From: Moraxella osloensis
GTDB taxonomy: Bacteria; Pseudomonadota; Gammaproteobacteria; Pseudomonadales; Moraxellaceae
Direction of reading: 5' to 3'
DNA: 64,000 nt
Assembly (NCBI RefSeq): GCF_009867135.1
Contig: NZ_CP047226.1
Location: forward strand, 1,488,001-1,552,000
Below, piece after piece: positions 48,050 through 58,360 of the stretch. Position 1 is the stretch's first letter, and each line of letters starts with the position of its first letter. The notes under the pieces are model-generated. The model did not search any database. It had not been told where the DNA came from and worked only from the letters and a program-made list of their open reading frames with translations. The position numbers and the translations under genes were made by a program.

Positions 48050-48568
48050 TTAGTAAGAAACTTCTGCACGGCGGTTTTTTGCCCATGCTGATTCGTCATG
48101 ACCGGGATCGGCAGGTTGGTCTTCACCGTAGCTGATGGCCTCCATACGTGAAGCTGATACCCCTGACGTGGCTAAGTAGGCTTGTGCGGCTTGGGCACGG
48201 CGCTCACCCAATGCCAGGTTGTATTCACGGCTACCACGTTCATCGGTGTGACCAGCAATGGCGACACGGGCACTCGGATTGGCTTGTAAGAATTGCGCTT
48301 GTTGATTTAACACAGCTTGACCTTGAGCGTCAATTTCACTGCTATCAAAGCCAAAATACACCGCATTTGGGTTACCATCCGCGGCGGTGATGACTGACGT
48401 TGAGTTCGTTACCACAGCGCCCCCGTTATAGTAGCCTACGCCACCGGGTACGCCCATCGGCGCAACCACCACTTCAGACGTGCCAGTACGTTTGGCAGAA
48501 CACCCTGTTAAGGCGATGGTTGCCATCATCGCAGCAGCGCTTACTACTTTTAGCATCGTTAATTTCAT
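48050..48568 (-). CDS. pal: Peptidoglycan-associated lipoprotein Pal
   Basis: An outer-membrane lipoprotein of 172 aa that binds peptidoglycan and works with the Tol proteins in envelope constriction. The lipobox ALTGC puts the lipidated Cys at residue 23. After a flexible Gly/Val-rich linker, the OmpA-like domain (about 65-172) has VYFGFDSSEID and the binding-site signature AGHTDERGSREYNLALGERRA. The end NRRAEVSY is typical of Pal. Unusually, no tolB or other tol gene is next to it in this window. Confidence 0.92.
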   Translation of the reverse strand: MKLTMLKVVSAAAMMATIALTGCSAKRTGTSEVVVAPMGVPGGVGYYNGGAVVTNSTSVITAADGNPNAVYFGFDSSEIDAQGQAVLNQQAQFLQANPSARVAIAGHTDERGSREYNLALGERRAQAAQAYLATSGVSASRMEAISYGEDQPADPGHDESAWAKNRRAEVSY

Positions 48569-48816
48569 AGTCTTTCCTCAAAAATTATTATTTAACGCGT
48601 TTACCTATTTTGTTACTTTTCGATAGAGTAAATCAATCTCGCGCTTTTTGTAAACAGTGTTACTGTAAATTTAGCCAACTTTTTCTCAAAGTTCTCAAAG
48701 TGGTTTAATTTTTGGATTAAACGAATAGCTTAAGAAATCACCTTTTATAAGATAAGATTAGTGGTAACAAAACAAGCTGTCTAAAACAGTGATGTCTAAA
48801 GTTTTGTCTAAAACCG

Positions 48817-49392
48817 CTACCAACGAAATTTATTCCATAGTTCAGGGTTTGCCCAAAACTTGCTATTAAACCAATCTGGCAAATGTTTATAGTCAAATAG
48901 ATTAAATTGCCATACTTGGTAGCTGGTTGTATGATGATCTGGGTCATTCTCCACAATCGGCTGCTCATGTAATCGGCTAAAGCCAAAGCTCACCACATCC
49001 ACACCTGTTGCTGGCTCGGATAAGTTTTGCACCACCAAACAATGCTTGGCAAACAAGTCGCGACAGCGCTGAATAATTTGGGTATCGATAGCGCTATCGT
49101 TTGATAATATTATCACTGCCAAGTCATAGCGTTTGGCAAACCGATGTGCGATAAACGCTTGATAATCAAACGCTTCCCAACTCACGGCTTGATCAATAGC
49201 TTGAATTTGGCTAAACACCGACTGCGTGTCATTACCAATAATCAGCCCGGTGAACGGTTGATCTGCTGATGCGGCATTTTTATCTTTGCTTAAATCGTGT
49301 TTGCTCAAATCATGTTTGCTTAGGCTATCTTTACTTAAAAATGCCAGACTTTGTCGGACGACATCCGTAATGCTTAAGGTGGGATTGGTCAA
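48817..49392 (-). CDS. DUF6231-like protein
   Basis: A cytoplasmic protein of unknown function, about 191 aa. The frame is open to an ATG at 49503, but a TTG at 49392 is preferred. It has an AAAGGA ribosome binding site at good spacing, and the conserved-looking sequence begins there (TNPTLSITDVVRQSLAFL). A short repeat (SLSKHDLSKHDLSK) sits near residue 22. The C-terminal WQFNLFDYKHLPDWFNSKFWANPELW stretch is distinctive. The family call is from memory of similar Acinetobacter and Pseudomonas proteins and is tentative. Confidence 0.6.
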   Translation of the reverse strand: MTNPTLSITDVVRQSLAFLSKDSLSKHDLSKHDLSKDKNAASADQPFTGLIIGNDTQSVFSQIQAIDQAVSWEAFDYQAFIAHRFAKRYDLAVIILSNDSAIDTQIIQRCRDLFAKHCLVVQNLSEPATGVDVVSFGFSRLHEQPIVENDPDHHTTSYQVWQFNLFDYKHLPDWFNSKFWANPELWNKFRW

Positions 49393-49608
49393 AATAAAAT
49401 CCTTTTGATGAGTTTTTATTAGATACTGTTGAGAGATACGGTTGAATGATAGCCGTGATATAGCAATGATAAAAGTGGTTAATATGCCATTCTTTAAAAC
49501 CAATTATAACTATCTATCATGAGCCATGACTAGCCCTTTTGGTCGAGACAGAGTACACTAAGTGCTAAATTTATCACTTGTATTGACTGTTAGAAATAAG
49601 GAACAACC

Positions 49609-51510
49609 ATGCCACAATATCGCTCAAAAACCTCCACGTCTGGCCGCAATATGGCGGGTGCACGCGCACTTTGGCGTGCAACCGGTATGACAGATGAGGA
49701 CTTTAACAAACCGATTATCGCGATTGCCAACTCGTTTACCCAGTTTGTACCCGGTCACGTACACCTAAAAGACTTGGGTCAGCTGGTTGCCCGCGAGATT
49801 GAAGCGGCAGGTGGTGTTGCCAAAGAATTTAACACCATTGCGGTGGATGATGGTATCGCCATGGGTCACTTGGGTATGCTCTATAGCTTGCCAAGCCGTG
49901 ATTTAATTGCCGATAGCGTGGAGTATATGGTCAATGCCCACTGCGCCGACGCGCTAGTTTGTATCTCCAACTGCGACAAAATCACCCCTGGTATGCTGAT
50001 GGCAGCGATGCGCCTCAATATCCCAACGATTTTTGTGTCGGGCGGCCCAATGGAAGCGGGCAAAGTATTGGCATCTACGTTAGGCGATGGACATACCACC
50101 CATGAAACCGTGATGAATGAATTGGGTGAAAAAATTCGCAAACTTGACCTAGTCGACGCCATGATTGATGCAGCAGATGACTTGATTAGTGACGAAGATG
50201 TGGCACAAACTGAGCGCTCTGCTTGCCCAACTTGTGGCTCATGCTCAGGTATGTTCACAGCCAACTCGATGAACTGTCTGACCGAAGCCTTAGGCTTGTC
50301 ACTGCCTGGTAATGGCTCGTTACTTGCCACTCACGCCAAACGTAAAGATTTATTCTTAGAAGCAGGTCGCCGTATCGTGGCACTTGCCAAACGTTATTAT
50401 GAGCAAGATGACGCCAGCGTATTGCCACGCTCAATTGCGACCAAAGCGGCATTTGAAAACGCCATGAGCCTTGATATCGCCATGGGCGGCTCAACCAACA
50501 CGATTCTACATTTGCTTGCCGCTGCCCATGAAGCCCAAGTAGATTTTAAAATGGCGGATATTGACCGTCTAAGCCGTGGTGTGCCTTGTCTATCGAAAGT
50601 TGCCCCGGCGACGCAAAAATACCATATGGAAGACGTGCACCGCGCTGGGGGTGTGATGGCAATTTTAGCCGAGCTTGATCGCGCAAACCTACTGCAAACC
50701 GATGTCCCCACCGTTCATAGTGCTTCACTCAAAGCAGCGCTGAGCCAATGGGATATCATGAATCCTGATAATACCGAGGCACGTGAGCGTTATATTGCAG
50801 CCCCAGGTGGGGTACGCACCACGCAAGCCTTTAGCCAAAACAATGCGTGGTCGAATCTCGATGTCAACCGCGAATCTGGCTGTATCCGCAGCAAAGAATT
50901 TGCCTACTCGCAAGACGGTGGTTTGGCAGTATTGTTTGGTAATATCGCTGAACGTGGCTGTGTCGTCAAAACAGCGGGCGTGGATGATAGTATCCTAAAA
51001 TTTACCGGTCGTGCCCGTGTTTTTGAGAGTCAAGATGACGCCGTGGCTGCCATTTTGGCAGACCAAATTGTCGCCGGTGATGTCGTGGTGATTCGCTATG
51101 AAGGTCCAAAAGGCGGTCCGGGTATGCAAGAGATGTTGTATCCGACCTCTTACTTAAAATCAAAAGGTCTGGGTAAAGCCTGTGCGCTACTCACCGATGG
51201 TCGTTTTTCAGGGGGTACGTCGGGTTTATCCATCGGTCATGTCAGCCCAGAAGCCGCTGAAGGTGGTACCATCGGTCTGGTCAATGAAGGCGATACCATC
51301 GAGATTGATATTCCTAATCGCTCGATTCATTTGGCGGTTGATTTTGCCGAACTAGAAAAACGCCGAGAAGCGATGGTAAGCCGTGGCAACCAAGCTTGGA
51401 AACCCGTCAATCGCGAGCGCCAAGTGTCAGCCGCCTTGCGGGCGTATGCAGCGATGACTACTAGCGCGGATACCGGCGCGGTGCGTGATGTCAGTCAAGT
51501 AGAGCGGTAA
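49609..51510 (+). CDS. ilvD: Dihydroxy-acid dehydratase
   Basis: IlvD makes 2-oxo acids in valine, leucine and isoleucine synthesis, using a 4Fe-4S cluster. At 633 aa it is slightly longer than E. coli IlvD (616). Signatures are [20 protein letters not shown] and [20 protein letters not shown], which supply the cluster cysteines. Another is [21 protein letters not shown] near the C-terminus. The start follows an AAGGAA ribosome binding site. It stands alone, with a terminator after it. Confidence 0.98.
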   Translation: MPQYRSKTSTSGRNMAGARALWRATGMTDEDFNKPIIAIANSFTQFVPGHVHLKDLGQLVAREIEAAGGVAKEFNTIAVDDGIAMGHLGMLYSLPSRDLIADSVEYMVNAHCADALVCISNCDKITPGMLMAAMRLNIPTIFVSGGPMEAGKVLASTLGDGHTTHETVMNELGEKIRKLDLVDAMIDAADDLISDEDVAQTERSACPTCGSCSGMFTANSMNCLTEALGLSLPGNGSLLATHAKRKDLFLEAGRRIVALAKRYYEQDDASVLPRSIATKAAFENAMSLDIAMGGSTNTILHLLAAAHEAQVDFKMADIDRLSRGVPCLSKVAPATQKYHMEDVHRAGGVMAILAELDRANLLQTDVPTVHSASLKAALSQWDIMNPDNTEARERYIAAPGGVRTTQAFSQNNAWSNLDVNRESGCIRSKEFAYSQDGGLAVLFGNIAERGCVVKTAGVDDSILKFTGRARVFESQDDAVAAILADQIVAGDVVVIRYEGPKGGPGMQEMLYPTSYLKSKGLGKACALLTDGRFSGGTSGLSIGHVSPEAAEGGTIGLVNEGDTIEIDIPNRSIHLAVDFAELEKRREAMVSRGNQAWKPVNRERQVSAALRAYAAMTTSADTGAVRDVSQVER

Positions 51511-51562
51511 TTTTTATTCCAAACGACATTACTATCAAAAAAATTGTCAAAAAAGACTTATC

Positions 51563-51597
51563 AAAAAAGATCGATGGCACTTATCGGTCTTTTTTTA
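51563..51597 (+). terminator. Rho-independent terminator after ilvD
   Basis: Stem AAAAAAGATCGAT / ATCGGTCTTTTTT with one wobble pair and a T-run. Confidence 0.8.
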
Positions 51598-51782
51598 GCC
51601 CCATGAAAAACGTTGCAAACCCCATACTTTATGCCCACGGTTTTAGATGCCATGTGTGTTTTATAAAAGGTGCGGTTTATAAAAGCATTATCCACATCGA
51701 ACGAATTCTGCTAAAATACAATGTTTACATTTTTTTGATAATATATGCCAAATTTAATTTTGAAATATCTTAAGGAGCCGCT

Positions 51783-54455
51783 GTGAGCCGTCCGTTTTCT
51801 TCAGCCGATATACGTCAAGCTTTTATCAATTATTTTGCCGAAAATGGTCATACCCCAGTGGCATCATCGAGCCTAGTCCCACACAATGACCCTACCCTGC
51901 TATTCACCAATGCCGGTATGAACCAATTTAAAGATGTGTTCTTAGGGATAGACAAACGCGATTATAAACGTGCGGTATCGTCGCAAAAATGTGTGCGCGC
52001 AGGCGGAAAACACAATGACCTTGACAACGTCGGCTATACCGCGCGTCACCATACGTTTTTTGAGATGCTCGGTAATTTTTCGTTTGGCGATTATTTTAAA
52101 CAACAAGCCATTCCATTTTGTTGGGAGTTTTTGACATCTGATGAGTGGCTTGGATTACCCAAAGATAAACTTTATGTGACGGTGTATCACACCGATGATG
52201 AAGCCTTTGATATTTGGCATAACGTGGTGGGCTTGCCTGCCGAACGCATCATCCGTATTGGTGATAATAAAGGCGGTCAATACCAATCGGATAACTTTTG
52301 GGCAATGGGTGACACAGGTCCTTGTGGTCCTTGTACCGAAGTATTTTATGACCACGGCGAGCATATTTGGGGCGGTCTGCCAGGTACACCTGAAGAAGAC
52401 GGCGACCGTTTTGTCGAGATTTGGAACAACGTCTTTATGCAGTTTAACCGCCAAAAAGACGGCACACTTGAAAAACTACCTGCGCCAAGTGTCGATACCG
52501 GGATGGGTTTAGAGCGTATCAGTGCCATCATGCAAGGCGTGCATAGCAACTATGAAATCGATATGTTTACCCATCTCATGCAGCACGCGGCGCAAGTGAT
52601 TGGCTTGCCAAACGATATCGATTTACAGTCTGAGCCATCACTCAAAGTGCTTGCCGACCATATCCGCTCGGTTTCCTTTTTAATTGCAGATGGCGTACTG
52701 CCAAGCAATGAAGGCCGTGGTTATGTGCTGCGTCGTATCATCCGCCGCGCGGTTCGTCATGGCAACAAATTAGGCGCTACTGACAACTTCTTTTATAAGC
52801 TCGTCGCGCCACTTGCCCAAATCATGGGCGATGCCTACCCACAGCTTCGTGAACAGCAAGCCAACATTGAGCAAGCCATCTTAAAAGAAGAAGAACAATT
52901 TGCCAAAACCTTATCACAAGGTCTCAAACTGCTATCACAAGAATTAGATAGCTTAAAATCTGGCGATACTTTATCGGGTGCAACGGTGTTTAAACTGTAT
53001 GACACGTATGGCTTCCCTGCCGATTTGACGGCCGACATCGTGCGCGAACGCGACATCAGCATTGATGAAGCTGGTTTTGAACAAGGCATGGCGCAGCAAC
53101 GCGCCCGCGCCCGTGAAGCAGGTAAATTTGGCGTTGATTATAACCAATTGATTCAAGTTGACAGTGCCACTGAATTTTTGGGGTATGACAAAGCAGAACA
53201 CAGCAGTACTGTCACCCATTTATACCTTGAGGGCAAATCGGCTGAGCAATTGCAGGAAGGTGATGAAGGGGTCATCGTATTATCGGCAACGCCTTTTTAT
53301 GCGGAAGGCGGTGGTCAAGCCGGTGAATTGGGTGACATCCAAACCGAAACCGGCGTATTTGAAGTTCAAGACACCAAAAAATCTGGTCAAGCCATCATCC
53401 ATCATGGCGTGGTCAAAATGGGCAGTATCCGCCAGGGTCAGTCAAGTGAAGCGCGCGTCGCAAGCCAAGTACGCGCCATGAGTGCCAAGAACCACTCCGC
53501 CACTCACCTACTGCACGCCGCCCTTCGTGAGCATCTTGGCACAGGTGTCACCCAAAAAGGGGCATTGGTCAATAGTGAGGTGTTGCGTTTTGACTTCTCG
53601 TATGACAAAGCTTTGACTGAGCAAGACATTATCACCATTGAAAACATCGTCAACCAACAAATCCTTGCCAACCAACCTGCCACTGTAGAAATGCTCAGCA
53701 TGACGCAAGCGCAAGACAAAGGCGCGATGGCACTGTTTGGTGAAAAATATGGGGACACGGTTCGCGTATTGTCGATGGGTACGGTAGATAAAGACGGCAA
53801 GCCTTTCTCCATCGAGCTATGTGGTGGTCTGCATGTACAACGCACGGGTGATATCGGCTTATTCAAAATCGTCAGTGAGCAAGGTATCGCGGCAGGTATT
53901 CGCCGTATCGAAGCGGTAACAGGCATGGGCGCAGTCAAATATGTGCAGCAAGGTGAAAAGCAGCTCAATCAACTTGCCAGCCAGCTCAAAGCGAAGCGCG
54001 ACGAAATCGCCGACCGTGTCAATCAAATGACCGACAAAACACGCGACCTTGAAAAACAAGTTGAGCGTTTGCAGCAAAAATTGGCCAGCAGCCAAGCTAA
54101 AGACTTAATCAACAACGTGCAAGACCTCAATGGACAAAAAGTGCTGATTGCAAGCTTACAAGGCATGGATGGTAAAGCATTGCGCACGATTGCCGATGAT
54201 ATGAAGTCAAAATTGCATGATGGCATCGTGGTGCTTGCTGGCGTGGCTGACGATAAAATTGCCTTGACTGCCAGTGTCGGCAAAGACTTAACCAGCAAAA
54301 TCAAAGCGGGCGATATCATCAAACACTTAAGCGAGCAGCTTGGCGGTAAAGGGGGCGGTAAACCTGACTTTGCCCAAGGCGGCGCAACCGATGTCGCAGG
54401 ATTGCCATCCGTATTAGCAGCGCTACCAAATTGGTTGGCTGAGCGACTTGCCTAA
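51783..54455 (+). CDS. alaS: Alanyl-tRNA synthetase
   Basis: This class II synthetase charges tRNA-Ala and edits mis-acylated tRNA. At 890 aa it has the usual size. The catalytic domain begins at [19 protein letters not shown]. The editing domain has [10 protein letters not shown] and [13 protein letters not shown], which provide the zinc-site His and Cys. The C-Ala domain ends with [14 protein letters not shown]. The start is GTG at 51783 with AAGGAG upstream. Codon use is like the neighbours. A terminator follows. Confidence 0.98.
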   Translation: MSRPFSSADIRQAFINYFAENGHTPVASSSLVPHNDPTLLFTNAGMNQFKDVFLGIDKRDYKRAVSSQKCVRAGGKHNDLDNVGYTARHHTFFEMLGNFSFGDYFKQQAIPFCWEFLTSDEWLGLPKDKLYVTVYHTDDEAFDIWHNVVGLPAERIIRIGDNKGGQYQSDNFWAMGDTGPCGPCTEVFYDHGEHIWGGLPGTPEEDGDRFVEIWNNVFMQFNRQKDGTLEKLPAPSVDTGMGLERISAIMQGVHSNYEIDMFTHLMQHAAQVIGLPNDIDLQSEPSLKVLADHIRSVSFLIADGVLPSNEGRGYVLRRIIRRAVRHGNKLGATDNFFYKLVAPLAQIMGDAYPQLREQQANIEQAILKEEEQFAKTLSQGLKLLSQELDSLKSGDTLSGATVFKLYDTYGFPADLTADIVRERDISIDEAGFEQGMAQQRARAREAGKFGVDYNQLIQVDSATEFLGYDKAEHSSTVTHLYLEGKSAEQLQEGDEGVIVLSATPFYAEGGGQAGELGDIQTETGVFEVQDTKKSGQAIIHHGVVKMGSIRQGQSSEARVASQVRAMSAKNHSATHLLHAALREHLGTGVTQKGALVNSEVLRFDFSYDKALTEQDIITIENIVNQQILANQPATVEMLSMTQAQDKGAMALFGEKYGDTVRVLSMGTVDKDGKPFSIELCGGLHVQRTGDIGLFKIVSEQGIAAGIRRIEAVTGMGAVKYVQQGEKQLNQLASQLKAKRDEIADRVNQMTDKTRDLEKQVERLQQKLASSQAKDLINNVQDLNGQKVLIASLQGMDGKALRTIADDMKSKLHDGIVVLAGVADDKIALTASVGKDLTSKIKAGDIIKHLSEQLGGKGGGKPDFAQGGATDVAGLPSVLAALPNWLAERLA

Positions 54456-54469
54456 TTAAAACTACCCCT

Positions 54470-54504
54470 AAAAAAACGCCGAATGTCTTATTCGGCTTTT
54501 TTTA
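54470..54504 (+). terminator. Rho-independent terminator after alaS
   Basis: Stem AAAAAACGCCGAAT / ATTCGGCTTTTTTT with a 5-base loop. Confidence 0.85.
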
Positions 54505-54747
54505 TGGGGTTATTTTTTTATGCAGCTATATTTATGCGGCTATATAAAGCATGAGTTTAATTAGGCTTAATCAAAGCGCCATTTACTTTAGCCAAACATT
54601 CGGTATCATAAAGCCTAAAGCACATTGTGTATAATCGTCTCTATAGTCGCATCTAAATAGTCGCATCTAATCTAGCATCTTATCAACCAACGAAGCTTTA
54701 CAACACGCCTAGCACTTTAAAATACTTATAATCAACAAGGAAACATC

Positions 54748-55539
54748 ATGGACAATCATTACCAGCCTCCCAAAATTTGGACAAATGATAGCCAAAACGG
54801 TGGCAAATTTGCCAGTACCAACCGCCCCACCGCAGGGGCAACCCACGAGCAACACTTACCGATTGGTAACAACCCTTTGCAGCTTTACAGCCTGAATACC
54901 CCAAATGGTATCAAAATCAATATGTTACTTGAAGAATTGGCAGAGGTTGGTATTGAAGGCGCACAGTATGACGCCTACAAAATCGACATCATGAATGGCG
55001 ACCAATTTGGCTCAGATTTTGTTGCCATCAATCCCAATTCTAAAATCCCCGCACTGGTGGATAACAGTGTTAATCCACCGATTAAACTGTTTGAATCAGG
55101 CGCTATCTTGCTATACCTTGCCGAAAAATTTGCGCAGTTTATCCCAGCAGACACCGTAAAACGTGCCGAATGTTTGTCATGGTTGTTTTGGCAAATGGGT
55201 GCTGCGCCGTACGTCGGTGGCGGCTTTGGGCATTTTTATGCGTATGCCCCAGAAAAGTTTGAATATGCCATCAATCGCTTTACCATGGAAACCAAACGCC
55301 AATTGGATTTACTCGACCAACATCTAGCGACTCACACGTTTATGGTAGGTAATGATTACACTATCGCGGATATCGCGATTTGGTCATGGTATGGTCAATT
55401 GGCACTGGGCAAATTGTATAACGCTGGCGAGTTTTTACAAGTGCAAAACTACACCCACCTACAACGCTGGGCACAAAACCTGCATGACCGTCCGGCCGTG
55501 CAACGCGCTGTAACCTTACCGCTACAACCAATTGCCTAA
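54748..55539 (+). CDS. yghU: Glutathione S-transferase family protein, YghU type
   Basis: A 263-aa cytoplasmic Nu-class GST-like protein, known in E. coli to bind two glutathiones and reduce disulfides or peroxides. The match to YghU runs through YQPPKIWTNDSQNGGKFAS, the thioredoxin-like domain LQLYSLNTPNGIKINMLLEEL, NPNSKIPALVDNS and ESGAILLYLAEKF. In the helical domain it runs through GGGFGHFYAYAPEKFEYAINR. It is about 25 residues shorter at the C-terminus than E. coli YghU. The ATG follows an AAGGAAAC ribosome binding site. Confidence 0.93.
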   Translation: MDNHYQPPKIWTNDSQNGGKFASTNRPTAGATHEQHLPIGNNPLQLYSLNTPNGIKINMLLEELAEVGIEGAQYDAYKIDIMNGDQFGSDFVAINPNSKIPALVDNSVNPPIKLFESGAILLYLAEKFAQFIPADTVKRAECLSWLFWQMGAAPYVGGGFGHFYAYAPEKFEYAINRFTMETKRQLDLLDQHLATHTFMVGNDYTIADIAIWSWYGQLALGKLYNAGEFLQVQNYTHLQRWAQNLHDRPAVQRAVTLPLQPIA

Positions 55540-55611
55540 AATCATAACTTTTTGTTCACAATACCCATCCAATTTTCAGCCAGTCATTTGGGAATTTTTG
55601 GCAATTTTGCC

Positions 55612-55641
55612 TTGCCCCAAATTTGGGAAATATGGTATAAA
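55612..55641 (+). promoter_or_regulatory. Predicted promoter of lysC overlapping a palindrome
   Basis: TTGCCC and TATAAA are spaced by 18 bases, about 125 bases ahead of lysC. The perfect palindrome CCCAAATTTGGG (55616-55627) overlaps the -35 box and spacer, a position fit for repressor binding. Confidence 0.45.
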
Positions 55642-55767
55642 GTACCGTTTAATTTACGTTTCGTGACATTGTAAACAATCGGCTAAGCAATCCATCAGGC
55701 ACTTGGTACGGCAAGTCCTGGATAGTAGTTGTATACAACGTGCGCGATATTATAGGGTGTATTGACA

Positions 55768-57051
55768 ATGGCTTTAATCGTACAAAAATACGGTGGTACG
55801 TCGATGGGTAGTGTCGAACGTATCAAAAATGTGGCACAGCGCGTCAAACGTTGGCATGACAATGGTCATCAAGTGGTGGTTGTCGTCTCTGCCATGAGTG
55901 GCGAGACCAATCGCTTGATTGATTTGGCACGTCAAATCAGTAAAGAACCAAACGCTCGTGAATACGACCAAATGGTGTCAACCGGCGAGCAAGTCTCGAT
56001 TTCTTTACTTGCTATGGCACTCAACGAAATTGGTGTGAGCGCCAAGTCAATGACGGGTGGACAAGTGGCGATTCGTACCGATGACAGTCATACCAAAGCC
56101 CGTATCCAACATATCGATGATAGTCAGCTTCGCGCCGCACTCGATGCTGGCATGGTCGTTGTGGTGGCGGGTTTTCAAGGGGTGGATGACAAAGGTGACA
56201 TCAACACCTTAGGTCGTGGAGGCTCGGACACCACCGGGGTTGCATTGGCTGCCGCCCTATCTGCCGATGAATGTCAAATCTATACCGATGTTGACGGCGT
56301 GTATACTACGGATCCACGGGTGACACCAAAAGCCAAAAAATTATCAAAAATCACCTTTGAAGAAATGCTAGAAATGGCAAGCCTTGGCTCAAAAGTGTTG
56401 CAAATTCGCTCGGTTGAATTTGCCGGCAAATACCAAGTACCACTGCGTGTTTTATCCAGTTTTGATGAAAACGCCGATGGTAAATTCGATGATGATTTTA
56501 AAAAGAATGTAGGTACATTAATTACCACCGATGAGGGAGACAGCATGGAACAACCAATTATTTCGGGCATCGCCTTTAACCGTGACGAAGCTAAAGTATC
56601 TATTTTAGCAGTGCCTGATCGTCCTGGTATTGCGTCATCGATTTTAAGCCCGATCAGTGCTGCCAATATCGAAATTGATATGATTATCCAAAACATCGCA
56701 GAAAACGGATTGACCGACTTTACCTTTACCGTTAACCGTGGGGATTTTGATAAAACCCTAGCGATTTTGGGTGACAATCTTGCTGAGATTGGTGGCAAAG
56801 AAATCGTGAGCAATAACAAAGTGGTTAAAGTATCACTGGTGGGTGTGGGGATGCGTTCACATGCAGGCGTGGCAAGCAAAATGTTTGAAACACTGGCAGA
56901 AAACAACATCAATATCCAAATGATTTCTACCAGCGAAATCAAAATCTCGGTACTGATTCAAGAAGAACAACTGGAAAAAGCGGTTAAAGCGTTACATACC
57001 GCTTTTGGTCTTGACCGTGAAGACGGTGAAAGCAAGGTTGCTGGATTATAA
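55768..57051 (+). CDS. lysC: Aspartate kinase
   Basis: It phosphorylates aspartate as the first step towards lysine, threonine, methionine and diaminopimelate. The 427-aa monofunctional enzyme starts with ALIVQKYGGTSMGSVERI, then LGRGGSDTTGVALAAAL (substrate/ATP site). Two ACT domains follow from about residue 265 that usually bind lysine or threonine for feedback control. The ATG at 55768 is chosen over an in-frame TTG two codons earlier since KYGGTS lies at the usual distance. A leader of about 125 bases and a terminator flank it. Confidence 0.95.
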   Translation: MALIVQKYGGTSMGSVERIKNVAQRVKRWHDNGHQVVVVVSAMSGETNRLIDLARQISKEPNAREYDQMVSTGEQVSISLLAMALNEIGVSAKSMTGGQVAIRTDDSHTKARIQHIDDSQLRAALDAGMVVVVAGFQGVDDKGDINTLGRGGSDTTGVALAAALSADECQIYTDVDGVYTTDPRVTPKAKKLSKITFEEMLEMASLGSKVLQIRSVEFAGKYQVPLRVLSSFDENADGKFDDDFKKNVGTLITTDEGDSMEQPIISGIAFNRDEAKVSILAVPDRPGIASSILSPISAANIEIDMIIQNIAENGLTDFTFTVNRGDFDKTLAILGDNLAEIGGKEIVSNNKVVKVSLVGVGMRSHAGVASKMFETLAENNINIQMISTSEIKISVLIQEEQLEKAVKALHTAFGLDREDGESKVAGL

Positions 57052-57076
57052 GAAATTTGTAATTCTCCACAAAAAT

Positions 57077-57117
57077 AAGGTTAATATCCGCGTTTTGCGG
57101 GTGTTAACCTTTTTTTT
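57077..57117 (+). terminator. Rho-independent terminator after lysC
   Basis: Stem AAGGTTAATATCCGC / GCGGGTGTTAACCTT with a TTTT-type loop and a T-run of about eight. Confidence 0.85.
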
Positions 57118-57259
57118 ACTTCCGCATTTCGTTTATAATGGCATCTCGTTTATTGGGCACAAACGCAACTGACCCCTCAATGCCTATTTTGACTGTTGGC
57201 AAATAGCCGCCAAGCATGATGAGTTGTCTCAGATTATGCCCTTGCAGTCTGTCTTTAAC

Positions 57260-57279
57260 GTATCATTGGGCAATGATAC
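57260..57279. promoter_or_regulatory. Perfect palindrome upstream of csrA
   Basis: GTATCATTG-GG-CAATGATAC has two perfect 9-base arms, about 90 bases before the csrA start. Its operator-like symmetry suggests binding of a dimeric regulator; none is identified. Confidence 0.5.
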
Positions 57280-57369
57280 ATGATAATATATTTGACGAAT
57301 TTAGCTAATTTATCGTTGAATCATCATAGGACATTGATGGTACTTGTTGCGACATAAGGAGTGTGACGC

Positions 57370-57810
57370 ATGTTAATTTTGACTCGCCGTGTTGGCGAAA
57401 CGTTAATGATCGGTGACGAAGTGAGTGTCACCGTACTGGGTGTAAAAGGTAACCAAGTCAGACTGGGCGTCAATGCGCCAAAAGACATTGCCGTACACCG
57501 TGAAGAGATTTATCAAAGAATTTTGCATGAACGAACTGGGCATGAACGGACTGGGCATGAACGCATGGGTTATGATAATCACCCAGTCGATTTTGCCGCC
57601 CATAATAGAATGGGTCAAGACCGCAGTGGTTTTGGGGCAGCCAGTCATGAGGCCTTTCCCCAAGAGCGCAGTAAACCCTCTCAACCGCGCAACAGCGGTC
57701 AGCAACTGCATCATTTAGAAAACCGTATGGAAAACCGCGGTTTTGGTCAGGCCAACAATAATTTTAACCCAGCTTTTGATCCGTTTGAGGACGATTATTT
57801 TAATCGTTAA
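57370..57810 (+). CDS. csrA: Carbon storage regulator CsrA with long C-terminal extension
   Basis: CsrA binds GGA motifs in mRNA leaders and alters translation or stability. Residues 1-52 match CsrA well ([38 protein letters not shown]), including the RNA-binding strand and Arg45. Instead of ending near residue 61-65, the protein runs on to 146. The extension has three HERTG-type repeats (53-67), then an Asn/Gln/Arg/Gly-rich disordered stretch, ending in [11 protein letters not shown]. An AAGGAG ribosome binding site precedes the ATG. The next gene overlaps in frame space but starts after it. Confidence 0.93.
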   Translation: MLILTRRVGETLMIGDEVSVTVLGVKGNQVRLGVNAPKDIAVHREEIYQRILHERTGHERTGHERMGYDNHPVDFAAHNRMGQDRSGFGAASHEAFPQERSKPSQPRNSGQQLHHLENRMENRGFGQANNNFNPAFDPFEDDYFNR

Positions 57811-57842
57811 TGACGGTTGCTATTTTGACTTTTGGAGTAACT

Positions 57843-58217
57843 ATGAGCGCTATTGATAAGCTAGAACTATCAAAACTATTAGCTAAATTAGAAAACAAAT
57901 CGCTAGATTTTGCTTCCGTGCTAGCTACCATCGATAGTTACTATAACTATCGCCCGACTGAGTTTGTCAATGGCGAAGTGCACAATGCGGCTGGCGAAAA
58001 TGAAGGCAGTGCAAAAGTATTCGGCTTTGCGCTACTCAACCATTTGACCCAACAAGATACGCTAAAACTGTTTGCTGAGCACTATGACAGTGTTAAAGCA
58101 GAGCCAAAAGGTACAAACCATGCCAATATCCGTAACTTTAGATTTTTTGGCTGGCAAGGCTTTTTAATGCAGCGTAACTGTTTAATACCAAAAGCGTTAA
58201 CGCCAAAAGCGTCATAA
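57843..58217 (+). CDS. HopJ-type III effector family protein
   Basis: A 124-aa cytoplasmic protein. YNYRPTEFVNGEVHNAAGENEG followed by KVFGFALLN, and then HANIRNFRFFGWQGF, are the markers of the HopJ (PF08888-type) family. Despite the name it is found in many bacteria without type III secretion and has no known function. The ATG at 57843 follows a TTGGAG ribosome binding site and is preferred over earlier in-frame codons. It lies 32 bases after csrA and is likely co-transcribed. Confidence 0.85.
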   Translation: MSAIDKLELSKLLAKLENKSLDFASVLATIDSYYNYRPTEFVNGEVHNAAGENEGSAKVFGFALLNHLTQQDTLKLFAEHYDSVKAEPKGTNHANIRNFRFFGWQGFLMQRNCLIPKALTPKAS

Positions 58218-58267
58218 CCTCATCGAAAATACTTAACTCTTAAAATCTAACCGTTTTTTGCGTCAAA

Positions 58268-58298
58268 CAAGGTAGCCGATGGGTTGCCTTTTTTTTTG
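58268..58298 (+). terminator. Terminator after the HopJ-family gene
   Basis: Imperfect stem AAGGTAGCC / GGGTTGCCTT followed by nine T residues. Confidence 0.6.
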
Positions 58299-58300
58299 CA

Positions 58301-58350
58301 ATGGTTTTGATTTTAAAGAATGGTTTTGATTTTAAAGAATAGTTTTGAGA
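58301..58350 (+). repeat. Tandem 19-bp repeat between HopJ-family gene and tadA
   Basis: The unit ATGGTTTTGATTTTAAAGA is repeated twice plus a partial copy, just downstream of the terminator. Confidence 0.75.
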
Positions 58351-58360
58351 GACTCATTGG

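Larger units (their letters stand above)
57052..57369. other. Intergenic region between lysC and csrA
   Basis: 318 bases holding the lysC terminator and a perfect palindrome at 57260-57279. The rest is AT-rich without coding sequence. No tRNA gene is seen. Confidence 0.5.

Noticed and set aside
55660..55767. tRNA-like gene before lysC
   Set aside because: No cloverleaf or conserved T-loop sequence found.
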